Assembly (NCBI RefSeq): GCF_014529945.1
Contig: NZ_JACVFB010000005.1
Location: 558,001-622,000, forward strand
Length of the DNA stretch: 64,000 nt
Source of the DNA: Chitinophaga varians
GTDB taxonomy: Bacteria > Bacteroidota > Bacteroidia > Chitinophagales > Chitinophagaceae
Direction: 5' to 3'
Part shown: positions 52,405 to 61,463 of the stretch, one piece after another
Layout of the letters: each line of letters opens with the position of its first letter
Position numbering within the stretch: position 1 is the first letter of the stretch
Translations under genes and position numbers: made by a program
The notes under the pieces: generated by a model
Database searches by the model: none
The model's input: only the letters and a program-made list of their open reading frames with translations
What the model was told of the DNA's origin: nothing

Positions 52405-52971
52405 TTAAACGGTTTTGTTACGGTAATGGGTAATCGCAGTGGATATCTCTGCTGCGCTGTTGCCAACAGCGGCAAGGCGGTCCAGCTGGATATAGACATT
52501 TCTGCCGTCGCTCAGTGCAAGCGTAAGATCGCATTCAATTCTTCTCCCCATTTTTCTTGTTATAATGAAAGTGCCGATGATTTCTTCCCATGCATAAAAT
52601 TGGCTGGCAGTAATACCCCGGCTGTCGATCTGCACACCACGTCTGGATGACCGGTACGGTTTCAGTATCAACAAGGTAAGTACCCATGTTAACACTGCCA
52701 TGCCGGTAATAGCCAACAGCGGATGTATTGTCTGTGCCAGCAGAACAGTAAACACCATCATCGAGAAATAAAACGGCATCAGGATGGGAGCCGGTGATGA
52801 ACGGAATACAAATTGTGCTTTGTCCAGCCTGATCATCCGGGTGAACAGGCTCTTATCACTGGTCGGCCGGATATGAATATGACGGGGAAAAAACGAAGCG
52901 GTATTCTCCTGGTCATATACCTGCTGATATCCGGGTACGTCTTTGTATTTTTCTGCGTCTATGATGGGCAT
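52405..52971 (-). CDS. Uncharacterised membrane protein, tandem family copy A
   Basis: The 188-residue protein has a conserved start (MPIIDAEKYKDVPGYQQVY), two membrane helices (about 64-83 and 86-104) and a C-terminal soluble domain (about 112-188) with FYAWEEIIGTFII and HYRNKTV. It is a paralogue of the gene at 52959 and of the shortened gene at 53584. The start overlaps the stop of copy B by 13 bases. No named family is recognised; the layout resembles PH-like or DUF-type membrane proteins. Confidence 0.75.
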   Translation of the reverse strand: MPIIDAEKYKDVPGYQQVYDQENTASFFPRHIHIRPTSDKSLFTRMIRLDKAQFVFRSSPAPILMPFYFSMMVFTVLLAQTIHPLLAITGMAVLTWVLTLLILKPYRSSRRGVQIDSRGITASQFYAWEEIIGTFIITRKMGRRIECDLTLALSDGRNVYIQLDRLAAVGNSAAEISTAITHYRNKTV

Positions 52972-53570
52972 GATAATGAATTGTTATTGCTGAAGTAGGT
53001 AATTGTGGTGGCGAGTTCAAAGGCTTTGCCAGCAACCTTGTCAAGCGGGTAAATGACCGTTTTTTGATTGATGAGCGTAAGGACCAGAAAGTCATCACCG
53101 GATTTGCTGCGAGGTGTCCGCCGTTTTTCTATAAGGGCGATTACAATAAAAGTATTGACAATGGTGTCCCAGGGGTAGTTTCCTGAATCAAGTGTGATAC
53201 CTTGTCTGTCCACCATGATAATAGGTTTGAGTTTCCGGGCGGCTGCCCTGGCCTCGCGAACAAAACCCCATATGGCAAGGGATAGGATGGCTATCACGAT
53301 TCCTGCATATAAAGGCTTCGGCTGTGCAAGAATGACTGCTATAAAAGCGGTGAATCCTAAAATGAGCAGGGGATTGAAATAATCTAAGGATCTGTGCACT
53401 AAAAACGGGCGCCCGTCCGGTTTGATCGTAAAAGTATGAAAACACCTGTCGGCTGTAGGTATTATTCGGACAATCCTGCCATTGTTGGAAAAATGTTCGA
53501 TAGTTTTGTCGCTGTATACCTGTTGATATCCGGGTGCGTCTTTATATTTTTCTGTGTCTGTAATAGGCAT
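52959..53570 (-). CDS. Uncharacterised membrane protein, tandem family copy B
   Basis: The 203-residue protein starts MPITDTEKYKDAPGYQQVY, almost like copy A. It has two membrane helices (about 68-85 and 88-106) and the C-terminal domain with NYPWDTIVNTFIVIAL. Copy A follows and overlaps by 13 bases, so the two are probably translationally coupled. The function is unknown. Confidence 0.75.
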   Translation of the reverse strand: MPITDTEKYKDAPGYQQVYSDKTIEHFSNNGRIVRIIPTADRCFHTFTIKPDGRPFLVHRSLDYFNPLLILGFTAFIAVILAQPKPLYAGIVIAILSLAIWGFVREARAAARKLKPIIMVDRQGITLDSGNYPWDTIVNTFIVIALIEKRRTPRSKSGDDFLVLTLINQKTVIYPLDKVAGKAFELATTITYFSNNNSLSCPS

Positions 53571-53583
53571 GGCTACAATGGAT

Positions 53584-53820
53584 TTAAACTGTTTTACCGG
53601 AGATTTTACTAAAATGATCTATAGCGGTTGCCAGTCTGGGGATACCATTCAGGGACATGGCGCTTACCTCAATGTATTGGTGCTGTTGGGCTGGTGTGAT
53701 CAGTACAAGAAAGGATAGGAGTGATTTTCCCTGAATTCGCTGTACAATAAAGGTATTGGCCAGATTTTTCCACGGATAAGTTGTTCCCTTTGTGTATTTA
53801 TGTTTATCTATAACAGGCAT
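53584..53820 (-). CDS. Shortened paralogue of the tandem family, internally deleted copy C
   Basis: The 78-residue ORF keeps only the first about 10 residues of the family (MPVIDKHKY) fused directly to the C-terminal domain (TYPWKNLANTFIVQRI ... KISGKTV). The middle, including both membrane helices, is missing. It is in frame, so it may encode a soluble version, or be a decaying copy. It precedes copies B and A on the same strand. Confidence 0.65.
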   Translation of the reverse strand: MPVIDKHKYTKGTTYPWKNLANTFIVQRIQGKSLLSFLVLITPAQQHQYIEVSAMSLNGIPRLATAIDHFSKISGKTV

Positions 53821-53891
53821 GGGAATACGATATTATTTAGATATAGGTCTAAAAATCACTAAATTAGTAAATAATCATGACCCTCACTGCT

Positions 53892-54629
53892 ATGAAGTAC
53901 CTATGCTACGTTTGGTTGTGTTGCCTGATGTTTGCCTGCCGGTCGACCACTCACACAGATTGGAAAACGATCGACTACGGTCCGTTTAAGCTGAAAGCGC
54001 CACAGGAATGGAAAAAAATAACCTTTAAAGGAATAGATAGTTACGTCGGTGGACTATCCAACGGAAAAGACACGCTCTCATTTGATTATGGCATCTATGG
54101 CGTAGATATGGACCTGGATTCTTCAGGTACTTATCAGGAAGATACTATCAACGGGTTGCAGGCAGTAATTGCTATGTCCGGAGAGGAGCGTAATAAGCAT
54201 GTGGCTGTCGACATCTATCTGAAAGATCAGGAGCACCATTTTTTTATGAGTGGCTTTAGGCTGGATGATGTGCCAACCGTATTGCAAATTTTTAAGTCCA
54301 TTTACTTCCCCTATAGTGACACCACCATCAATCCACCCATTGTGATGACGAAGTTTCAGCGTGGCCCCCTGGCTACCGGGAAATGGCTGTTCCAGATGAA
54401 TTGTGCGGCCTGTCATCAGCTGGGGAAAAAAATGATGGGCCCCGCTATGGCGGAAATCGGTAGGTATCGGGATAAAGACTGGATATATCAATTCCTTACT
54501 AACAGAGACGCTATACAGCCAGACAGCCTGACAATCGCCTACCAGAAAGAGGCGGGAAGTATAACATGTGTGAGATTTCCCGGCCTTACTAAAATGGAAG
54601 TAAATCGAATTCTTGGGTATGCAAAATAG
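53892..54629 (+). CDS. Lipoprotein with C-terminal cytochrome c domain
   Basis: From the ATG at 53892 the protein is a lipoprotein (CCLMFAC). The N-terminal about 150 residues form an unrecognised beta-rich domain. The C-terminal part (about 165-245) is a mono-haem cytochrome c: CAACH binds haem, and the Met in KKMMGPAM is the likely axial ligand. Haem would be attached in the periplasm, suggesting an electron-transfer or haem-sensing role. The gene stands alone, closed by the terminator at 54651. Confidence 0.85.
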   Translation: MKYLCYVWLCCLMFACRSTTHTDWKTIDYGPFKLKAPQEWKKITFKGIDSYVGGLSNGKDTLSFDYGIYGVDMDLDSSGTYQEDTINGLQAVIAMSGEERNKHVAVDIYLKDQEHHFFMSGFRLDDVPTVLQIFKSIYFPYSDTTINPPIVMTKFQRGPLATGKWLFQMNCAACHQLGKKMMGPAMAEIGRYRDKDWIYQFLTNRDAIQPDSLTIAYQKEAGSITCVRFPGLTKMEVNRILGYAK

Positions 54630-54650
54630 GTCCCGGTTTATTCCCCCTAA

Positions 54651-54694
54651 AAAACAGCCACCGATACAGGATATTCGGTGGCTGTTTTAATTTT
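54651..54694 (+). terminator. Rho-independent terminator after the cytochrome lipoprotein
   Basis: A perfect 14-bp stem (54651-54664 with 54675-54688) with a 10-base loop is followed by AATTTT. Confidence 0.87.
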
Positions 54695-54840
54695 ATTCCT
54701 ATATTCGATAACTGTTTGTTATTTGTTAAACCCGTTTGCAGGCCCCCTAAAACATGTTTCCCTTCAGGGGCGACAAGCCGAAAAAGCCGGCACGGAAGTA
54801 GCGGAGATAAATGCTGAATGAATAGCTGTTGTTCTCCACC

Positions 54841-55191
54841 ATGCGTATCAATATGAAAGAATCACTTAAAAAATATCTGGAATATATCGATTCCGACGAA
54901 GATTTCTCCTTTAAAGTAAGGATGGAAGCGGAATGGGATGATCATGCCTATCAGGAATTCAGCCGGCTGATGACCGCCGTCATCCATGATTACAAAGACA
55001 GCGGCCTGATACCGATACCGGTGATGCTGTTCTTTACTTCCGGTCTGGATCAGCTGATCGGTATTGTGACGAACCCGCTGTTCTTTAAAACCGCCTCCAG
55101 AGAATACGAAGACCTGGTCCGGGGCCGCGTGGCTGAACTGGAGGCATGGCAGAAAAAATTCCTCTCCGGCGAACTCTTTATGCAATCATAG
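54841..55191 (+). CDS. Uncharacterised small helical protein
   Basis: The ATG at 54841 (or 54853, MKESLKKYLEYI) is preferred over a TTG at 54829. The product, about 116 residues, is predicted helical, acidic, and lacks a signal peptide. DFSFKVRMEAEWDDHAYQEFSRLM and EYEDLVRGRVAELEAWQKKFL are its best-formed helices. I recognise no family. Confidence 0.65.
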   Translation: MRINMKESLKKYLEYIDSDEDFSFKVRMEAEWDDHAYQEFSRLMTAVIHDYKDSGLIPIPVMLFFTSGLDQLIGIVTNPLFFKTASREYEDLVRGRVAELEAWQKKFLSGELFMQS

Positions 55192-55225
55192 CATCTAAAA
55201 AGCGCTCTTAACGTAGTCCAGGACT

Positions 55226-55786
55226 TCAGCCCTGGGACCTGCGCAAATCGCACAGCATATCAGAGTGGATATTCAGCCCTATGTTGGTCATGTTATACAG
55301 ATGCTCACTGGCAACCAGCCACACCACCTCACAGATCTGTGTTTCGTTGTAAAACATGGCCATACGGGAGAATGTGTCCGGATGCACTTTTTTATGCTGC
55401 GTCAGCTCTGTGACATAATCCAGCAATGCTTTTTCTGCCGGGGTGAACAAAGCACTGGTGGCGTATTCCGGCAGTGCGTCGAACTTGGTACTGTCCATGG
55501 AAGTACGAATAACCTCCCAGCGGGCGATGTCCATGCAGAAAAGGCAGATGTTCAGTCGGGCTACCTGTTGCCTTACCAGCAGAATGGTTTCCGGGTTTAA
55601 GGTCAGTTTTTTGTCCAGTTTGTTCACTTTCCCGTAGAACATGCCGAAAGCTACGGGCAGCCTTACAGAGTGTACTTTTAGCGGTGCCAGCACTTTACCG
55701 AACTGCTTACGGGTAAAATAATAAGCCAGTTTCATCATCAGGCCTTTGGGCTGCTCAACAGGGGCGAGAAAAGTGTCCATAATCAT
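55226..55786 (-). CDS. Carboxymuconolactone decarboxylase / AhpD-like protein
   Basis: The 186-residue protein has the CMD/AhpD core: ETILLVRQQVARLNICLFCMDIA with a CxxC pair, followed by FTPAEKALLDYVTELTQHKKV and a second helix pair. In AhpD the two Cys carry out peroxidase/reductase chemistry. The C-terminal LVASEHLYNMTNIGL is typical of the peroxidase-related group. The gene is monocistronic. Confidence 0.88.
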   Translation of the reverse strand: MIMDTFLAPVEQPKGLMMKLAYYFTRKQFGKVLAPLKVHSVRLPVAFGMFYGKVNKLDKKLTLNPETILLVRQQVARLNICLFCMDIARWEVIRTSMDSTKFDALPEYATSALFTPAEKALLDYVTELTQHKKVHPDTFSRMAMFYNETQICEVVWLVASEHLYNMTNIGLNIHSDMLCDLRRSQG

Positions 55787-55978
55787 GTGTTTTATCAGGG
55801 TGATAGATTGTTTTTGAATGTTATACCCTTATATCAACTGAACTTCCCCGAATAGGACAACAGGCGAAAACTTTTTTTAGTACCTTTCCTTTTTAAAAAA
55901 CAACGATTGATTGTCAGTCCTTAAAACATATTTGGTAACCCCCATTGGTGTACCTGATGGAATTTAACCGTACCCTGA

Positions 55979-57094
55979 ATGAACAATAACATCACCGTAG
56001 AACCATTTCAGATTGAAACCACCCGTACTGCCATAGCAGTAGTTACCCGCCTGACGACCGCAATGGGCGTGTCTCACCACAGCAACATCACGTATGGCGA
56101 ACAGACGCTCATGGCCAATTATGTGTACAACAGCCGTTCTTATAAGACAGTGTATACCCTGATTGACGCCGATGGCGCCGTTATGAACAGCTGTGAGGAA
56201 GAAGATGGCGTACTGCCGACGCTGTTTACCAGCCCGTCAGGAGAGGCATTCGTGTCGGTTGTTCCCTATCACCCGGACAAAGAACTGGAAATCAGCATAC
56301 CTGTTTTCAGCCGGGAGCAAACGGAAAAACCCAAAGGCAACCGCCCTTTTACCGGCAAGTTCATGGGCATCGTACAGGATGCTGCCGTTTTCTATGACAA
56401 GGACCAATGGTCCAGTGCAAAACCAGACAAAATGCTCACCATCGTGTTTAAAGACGGGGTGATCAAAAAGAAGAACAATATCAAAATAGCACCACCCACG
56501 CAGAATAAAGTGTATGTGGCAGACAATGAAATTCATCTCCTGAAAAAGATGAATGACCTGTGGATACACCGGCAAATCAATGAAAAGGGCGAGGAGATAA
56601 AGCGCCGGGAGCTGGACCTCGGCGGCCACCACGCACGGGATATCATCACCTGCTCTTTTAAAGAAGTGTCCTGCCTGCTGGCAGATGATGACAATGGCCG
56701 ACTGGCCCTCCTGCTGGTAGATACCGCCGGAGCGGTGACCCGCAAGGAACTGTTTAACCTGGGCGACCCTATTTTTAATACCTGGCAGGCAGTTCGCATC
56801 GGTCCGGATACCTTCGCCATTCGTTTTAATACAGAATTTGGGAACGGCTGGATGGTGGTCCGCAACCACCAGCTGGTGGAATTGTTTTACAGTAAAGGCG
56901 TACAGGGCTATAAAAACCTACTGGCCGGCGACGTGATCAGCATCCCGGCGGAAGAAAAACTGATCCTTTCCGGGCTCAATAAAACCCGGGAAAACGCGCT
57001 GGCCGTTACGGTCTACCTCAAATCAGATAAACCCAAAGAACAGAAAACATTGTTTATTATCAACAGAACAATAACAACAGATGGCAATGGATGA
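55979..57094 (+). CDS. Uncharacterised cytoplasmic protein, first of an overlapping three-gene run
   Basis: The 371-residue protein has no signal peptide. It is beta-rich with repeated charged strands (for example NKVYVADNEIHLLKKMNDLWI and LALLLVDTAGAVTRKELFNL), as in propeller-like proteins. I recognise no family. Its end overlaps the DMP19-family gene by 14 bases, so translation is probably coupled. A weak promoter (TTG, 17 bases, CATATTTG at 55907-55934) lies 44 bases upstream. Confidence 0.7.
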   Translation: MNNNITVEPFQIETTRTAIAVVTRLTTAMGVSHHSNITYGEQTLMANYVYNSRSYKTVYTLIDADGAVMNSCEEEDGVLPTLFTSPSGEAFVSVVPYHPDKELEISIPVFSREQTEKPKGNRPFTGKFMGIVQDAAVFYDKDQWSSAKPDKMLTIVFKDGVIKKKNNIKIAPPTQNKVYVADNEIHLLKKMNDLWIHRQINEKGEEIKRRELDLGGHHARDIITCSFKEVSCLLADDDNGRLALLLVDTAGAVTRKELFNLGDPIFNTWQAVRIGPDTFAIRFNTEFGNGWMVVRNHQLVELFYSKGVQGYKNLLAGDVISIPAEEKLILSGLNKTRENALAVTVYLKSDKPKEQKTLFIINRTITTDGNG

Positions 57095-57533
57095 ACAAAG
57101 ACAGGCTTTTGAAGATTATTCCTTTGAAATAACAGGACGACTCTTCGATCTACATGGTGGTAAACTGGAACTGCTCACCGAAGAAGAACAGGAGGTAGTA
57201 CGGATATGGAGGCTGGAAGCAGATATGTACAATGGTGGCTTCCTGCAGTACTTCTGCAACTGGGGCTACGAAAATTTTGAGAAAACACAGCAGATATTGG
57301 CTAAACTCGGCGCAGTAAAAAGTCTGGCGATCATCACAGAATATGAAAAAACAATCGCTGTGTTGAAAGAGGAGGAGAGAATTAAGGAATTATGGGACAT
57401 TCCCAAATACCTCGATGAATATCTTAATGAAGACCAACAGCAACGGCTCAACGAACTGGATGAACTGTACTGGGAAAACCCGGATGATATCCAATTATTA
57501 GGTTACAACTATTATTTAAAACAAGATGCGTAA
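57081..57533 (+). CDS. DMP19-family (DUF4375) protein
   Basis: The 150-residue protein carries the DUF4375/DMP19 signature EADMYNGGFLQYFCNWG and a C-terminal YLNEDQQQRLNELDELYW. It is strongly acidic. DMP19 of Neisseria mimics double-stranded DNA and blocks a transcription factor; whether this homologue does so is unknown. It overlaps genes on both sides (14 and 8 bases), a sign of tight co-translation. Confidence 0.85.
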   Translation: MAMDEQRQAFEDYSFEITGRLFDLHGGKLELLTEEEQEVVRIWRLEADMYNGGFLQYFCNWGYENFEKTQQILAKLGAVKSLAIITEYEKTIAVLKEEERIKELWDIPKYLDEYLNEDQQQRLNELDELYWENPDDIQLLGYNYYLKQDA

Positions 57534-58116
57534 AAAATCGATATTACTAAGCCTGCTCCTGGTATGGGGAGCTACCTGCGTAATGGCGCAAACTAAAGTC
57601 AACGACTATCTGAATATACCGGGACCGCTGCAGCTGAACAATGCCGGTTATCAGCTGGTATGGTCTTCACATCCCAACAATAACTATTACAAGCAGGAAT
57701 ACCTGCTACCGGGAGAGACCCTGGAGAAATTTAATTCGCTGATTACCATCGACTTCCTGAAGGGAGATTTTCAACCCGCCGACTTGGTAAGCCAAAAGGT
57801 GGCGGAACTGAAGAAACTACAGGCTTCCAATCCGCTGGTAAATTATAATGTGTATGAAAAAGACCAGCAGTATATTCTTGATTTTCTGATGAGCCAAAGT
57901 TCCGCTGATGGCAAGCAGCTATTGATCGTGGAACGAAATGTATACCGCTACCAGCGTAATGCCAACCCTCAGCAGCCGGGTATTTTATTGCTGTCTGCCA
58001 GTCAGCGGGCCTATGGCAATGGTATCGAACCATTCCTCAAAAAGCTGAAAACAGATAAAGAGAAACTGGTGAAGGCGGTGGCCGAATATAAGTTGCCAGC
58101 CGTTACTGCCAAATAA
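57526..58116 (+). CDS. Uncharacterised exported protein
   Basis: The 196-residue protein has a signal peptide (MRKKSILLSLLLVWGATCVMAQ). The mature part is mixed alpha/beta with a conserved-looking YVNEDQ-free but charged core (LITIDFLKGDFQPADLVSQKVAELKKL is split over helix and strand). No family is recognised. It overlaps the DMP19-family gene by 8 bases and is likely to be part of the same unit. Confidence 0.7.
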   Translation: MRKKSILLSLLLVWGATCVMAQTKVNDYLNIPGPLQLNNAGYQLVWSSHPNNNYYKQEYLLPGETLEKFNSLITIDFLKGDFQPADLVSQKVAELKKLQASNPLVNYNVYEKDQQYILDFLMSQSSADGKQLLIVERNVYRYQRNANPQQPGILLLSASQRAYGNGIEPFLKKLKTDKEKLVKAVAEYKLPAVTAK

Positions 58117-58212
58117 TATCCGTGCATTCTTAAAGGCGTGTTAAAATTTTCTTGTATGCCCCCTTACACCCTGTTGCGGCATAATAACCGGGTAGGATAT
58201 ACGTTTTTCACC

Positions 58213-58220
58213 TAAATTTG
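58213..58220 (+). promoter_or_regulatory. Candidate -7 element for the CsgG-like gene
   Basis: TAAATTTG matches TAnnTTTG, 65 bases before the ATG at 58286. No TTG is at the right spacing. Confidence 0.3.
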
Positions 58221-58285
58221 AATCTGAAAAACTTATAGCCAACAAATAATCCGGATGCTCATAAAGCCGCCGGGCCCATAGGAGT

Positions 58286-59113
58286 ATGAAGAAGAATATA
58301 ATTACGGCTGCAGCATTGCTGCTGGCTGCCTGCGCTTTCGGTCAAACTAAACCGCTCATTGGTATTGTTTTCAAAGGTACTGACAGTACCGGTCAGCAGG
58401 CTGCTATTCGGAATACCGTGGAAGACGCCTTCCTGCGTGCCAAACGTTTTGATTTTGTAGAACGGGGCGAGATGAACGAGATCAAATCCCAGCCAACTGA
58501 AAGTGCGCAGCTGGAGGCTATGAAGGAGCTGAAAGCCCAATATCTGCTGGTAGGCAATGTAGTGAGCGTGATGGAAGACCAGAAACAGGCCAAGCTGCCG
58601 GTATTCGGTAATTCCGTGACCCAGCAAACGGAAGTCATCTTTAACGTGAAAGTATTGGACGTGAACTCCGGTGAGCTGGTAGCTGCCGGCAACTTCTCCA
58701 ATACAGGCAAAGGAAAGAACGGATTCCACGATGCGCTGGCCGGTACCCGCGGCCGCCTCGACAAATTCGTAAAGGACAACTTCAGGCTGGTGGCCACCAT
58801 CGCTTCCGTAGAGGAAAAAAATGCCTACGGTGACGCAGTGAAGGTGTTGCTTTCTGCCGGCAAAGCAGTAGATCTCCGTGAAGGCGACGAGTTTAAAGTC
58901 TATGAAGCGGTAGAAGTGAACGTAGATGGTAAAAAAATCACCCGTAAAAAAACCGTGGGAAAGATCATCGTTTCCAGAATAGAGGATGAACACTTCAGCG
59001 TCTGCTCCGTGGTGGAAGGCGCCGGCGAAATCACCAAACTGGCCGGCAACGGCGCTACCCTTCGTTGTGAACTGACTGCGGAAGCTCCCAAAAAATTATT
59101 TTTCCAGAAATAA
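58286..59113 (+). CDS. CsgG/LpoB-like exported protein
   Basis: The 275-residue protein starts with a signal peptide (MKKNIITAAALLLAACAFGQ) that contains a Cys but is probably cleaved after AFGQ. The core TVEDAFLRAKRFDFVERGEM, AKYLLVGNVV-like (here AQYLLVGNVVSV) and VLDVNSGELVAAGNF match the CsgG/LpoB alpha/beta fold. The C-terminal about 80 residues are an additional beta domain. Such proteins work at the outer membrane in secretion or cell-wall control, but the specific role is unknown. Confidence 0.75.
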   Translation: MKKNIITAAALLLAACAFGQTKPLIGIVFKGTDSTGQQAAIRNTVEDAFLRAKRFDFVERGEMNEIKSQPTESAQLEAMKELKAQYLLVGNVVSVMEDQKQAKLPVFGNSVTQQTEVIFNVKVLDVNSGELVAAGNFSNTGKGKNGFHDALAGTRGRLDKFVKDNFRLVATIASVEEKNAYGDAVKVLLSAGKAVDLREGDEFKVYEAVEVNVDGKKITRKKTVGKIIVSRIEDEHFSVCSVVEGAGEITKLAGNGATLRCELTAEAPKKLFFQK

Positions 59114-59122
59114 AGTGTACTT

Positions 59123-59157
59123 AAAAAGCGGTTACCTTCAGACAGCCGCTTTTTTTT
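59123..59157 (+). terminator. Rho-independent terminator after the CsgG-like gene
   Basis: A 9-bp stem (AAAAAGCGG with CCGCTTTTT) with a 14-base loop ends in eight T residues. It sits just ahead of the DUF1493 gene. Confidence 0.7.
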
Positions 59158-59167
59158 AAGGTAAGTC

Positions 59168-59485
59168 ATGAGTGATCAACTGACGATATTAATCTCCTTT
59201 TTGCGGCATGAGATCGGCGAAGATAAATTGCCAATGACGCGGGACACATTGATTGAAGATGATCTCGGCGTGACTGGTGACGATGCTGAAGACCTGATCA
59301 TTGCCTTTGGTAAAGCATTTAATGTAGACATCAGCAATTTTAATTTAGGTGCCTATTTCGGTGATGAGCCTGGCGGTTTTTTGATTTGGTGGAGAAAACC
59401 CCGTGAGCTGAAACCTTTCACTATCGGTCACCTCGAGAAAGCTATGTTAGCCGGACGGTTAGATGATACCGTCATCAATTCCTGA
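59168..59485 (+). CDS. DUF1493-family protein
   Basis: The 105-residue protein has the acyl-carrier-like DUF1493 pattern: LTRDTLIEDDLGVTGDDAEDLI-type region (here TRDTLIEDDLGVTGDDAEDL), FNVDISNFNLGAYFGDEPG and a final TIGHLEKAMLAGRL. No phosphopantetheine Ser is evident. The family is widespread and uncharacterised. It lies 54 bases after the CsgG-like gene but behind a terminator. Confidence 0.85.
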   Translation: MSDQLTILISFLRHEIGEDKLPMTRDTLIEDDLGVTGDDAEDLIIAFGKAFNVDISNFNLGAYFGDEPGGFLIWWRKPRELKPFTIGHLEKAMLAGRLDDTVINS

Positions 59486-59606
59486 AAATAACTACCGGAT
59501 AACTTCTCTAAGCCGCTATCGCCGCCATACCTTCTGTTATCTTCTGCCGGGATATAAGCCGCCATGCTTTGCTCCCTTTATAACAAATGACTCCCTGAAT
59601 ACTTTG

Positions 59607-60053
59607 TTAATCATTAGGAGTGAAGCAGGGGAAATTAGAGGATACAGTATAGGTACCGCTGGTTGTTCCATCACTGAATACATAGTGATAATAACAATAG
59701 TAACGGGTACCTGCATGGCTGCTTCCCGTCCACTCTTTCGTTCCTCTTTCACAAATACCGTTCACTATTTTGTAGCCTTCGCCCACGCAAGGCGACGTAC
59801 CATCCCGATATTGCAGGGCGATATTATTATTGTAATGAAAAGTGCGTGGTGTGGCACCCGCATAAGCCAGCATCCATCTATCCGCATCTGCAGTACCGGG
59901 GGTACCCGAAACATTGATAGCCCCAATATTGTTAGGATCATGTTGTGTAATGGCTTTATCTTGCCGGGCTGAAGAAGAATTACTTTGTTTACTGGATACG
60001 TAAACTAAACCGACAATAAGAACTGACAGTAATAGAGAGACAAAAGTTTTCAT
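59607..60053 (-). CDS. Uncharacterised exported/membrane-anchored protein
   Basis: The 148-residue protein has an N-terminal membrane anchor or signal (MKTFVSLLLSVLIVGLVYVSS). The rest is Ser, Thr and Tyr rich with four Cys (PCVGEGYKIVNGICERG, YYCYYHYVF, SNFPCF) that could form two disulfides. No family is recognised. It stands alone on the minus strand; the antisense ORF of 169 residues is judged spurious. Confidence 0.65.
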   Translation of the reverse strand: MKTFVSLLLSVLIVGLVYVSSKQSNSSSARQDKAITQHDPNNIGAINVSGTPGTADADRWMLAYAGATPRTFHYNNNIALQYRDGTSPCVGEGYKIVNGICERGTKEWTGSSHAGTRYYCYYHYVFSDGTTSGTYTVSSNFPCFTPND

Positions 60054-60264
60054 GGTGTTGTTTTAAGGGGTGATTGAAAACGGGTTACCAGGTTATGTAT
60101 TCAGGGAGTATTAATAACAGGCTACTGTAACATGAAATGCTGACTTAGTTGACATAACTAATTTAAATAAATTAATCTCAATTATTGTAGGAAATATAAA
60201 CATGATAACATGAACAGCATTTAATAATCAATCACCCCATGGGCAACGTTTGAGGGCCCTCTTT

Positions 60265-61353
60265 TTATTTTAACTCCTCCAGCGCTATCGCCGCCACATC
60301 TTCTGTTACTTTGGTCGGCGAATTACAGTCGCAGTTACTTAACCCTACCACGTAAATATCTTCCCCCGGAATATAAACCGCCATTGACTTGTACCCGAAG
60401 ATATGGCCCCCATGCACCCTGGCTGGTGCTCCTTTGATATCTTTGAATTGCCAGCCATAACCATACATATGTGCCTCACCGTTATTCAGGGTGTAATGTG
60501 TAAAGGCTTTCTGCATCGCTGTGTTGTTCAGTAGCAGATGTTGGTTGAGCGCATTTTGCCATTTCAGCAGGTCTGCTACGGTAGACATCAGGGCGCCGGC
60601 GGAATAGGCAATGTCATAACTGATTCGGGTTTTATTCACATAGACGGAGTCTTTTTTATGATAACCGTATGCTCTGTTTTTGATGATCTGCCGATCGGTG
60701 GCATAATAGGTGTTGTGCATACCCACTTTGTCGAGGATATTTTTCTGAATAAAATTTTCATAATCCACCCCGGAGACCTTTGCTATTACATATCCCAGCA
60801 GGAAGTAACCCGAATTGTTATACGAATATTTTTCCCCCGGAGCGCTGTCAACTGGTTCGTTTTTAAAGAAGTCGATCACCATTTCAGGCGTCATTTCCTT
60901 TTGTCCGATAGTGGAAAGATTTTTCATGCGGGTAAAATCCTGAATGCCGGAAGTATGGGTGAGCAGATGATGCAGCGTTATCTTGTCACCGGAAGGATAG
61001 TCAGGGAGGTACTTTGACAGTGGATCTTTCACGCTTAACTTCCCTTGCTGCTCCAGTAGGAGAATGGCTACGGCGGTAAACTGCTTGGTCATGGAGCCTA
61101 TCTGGAACACATCGTCTGTTTTAATGGGTACATCCAGTTCCAGATTAGCTTTACCCCAGGCTTTCTGATAGATCGGTTTACCCTTCCGGGCGATCATAAA
61201 TACGCCGCCAGGGCCATTGGGGTCTTTAAAGAGGGTCGAAATCAGGCTGTCAGCACGTGTTTCGAGATGCTGGGCGGAAATAATCCGCGTGGGACTACAG
61301 AGGGTCAGCAACAGTAACAGTAATAAGGGATAGCATTGTTTGAAAGGCATCAT
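60265..61353 (-). CDS. Serine hydrolase, beta-lactamase class C / penicillin-binding-like
   Basis: The start at 61353 gives a good signal peptide (MMPFKQCYPLLLLLLL...); a start at 61383 would lie inside a -7 element. The mature protein has the SxxK motif in IGSMTKQFTA, YxN in YSYNNSGYFLLGY, and the late HGGHIFGYKS loop typical of esterase-like class C members. Such proteins are secreted D-Ala peptidases or esterases rather than true beta-lactamases. It is followed by a 211-base gap. Confidence 0.88.
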   Translation of the reverse strand: MMPFKQCYPLLLLLLLTLCSPTRIISAQHLETRADSLISTLFKDPNGPGGVFMIARKGKPIYQKAWGKANLELDVPIKTDDVFQIGSMTKQFTAVAILLLEQQGKLSVKDPLSKYLPDYPSGDKITLHHLLTHTSGIQDFTRMKNLSTIGQKEMTPEMVIDFFKNEPVDSAPGEKYSYNNSGYFLLGYVIAKVSGVDYENFIQKNILDKVGMHNTYYATDRQIIKNRAYGYHKKDSVYVNKTRISYDIAYSAGALMSTVADLLKWQNALNQHLLLNNTAMQKAFTHYTLNNGEAHMYGYGWQFKDIKGAPARVHGGHIFGYKSMAVYIPGEDIYVVGLSNCDCNSPTKVTEDVAAIALEELK

Positions 61354-61380
61354 GGTGGAGAAATAGATTTTGATGTCTTT

Positions 61381-61388
61381 CAAAAGTA
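61381..61388 (-). promoter_or_regulatory. Candidate -7 element of the serine hydrolase gene
   Basis: TACTTTTG on the minus strand matches TAnnTTTG and is 27 bases from the ATG at 61353. No -33 TTG is evident. Confidence 0.35.
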
Positions 61389-61463
61389 CAGGCGATAGGG
61401 GTGTCGGGGATGTTGCCTGTTGCGGAAACTGACATATTTGATGCGAAAGCCCGGATTTTTGTG

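Noticed and set aside
59463..59972. 169-residue plus-strand ORF overlapping the gene at 59607
   Set aside because: The minus-strand gene has a signal peptide and a coherent Cys pattern, whereas this ORF has neither and starts inside the DUF1493 gene.
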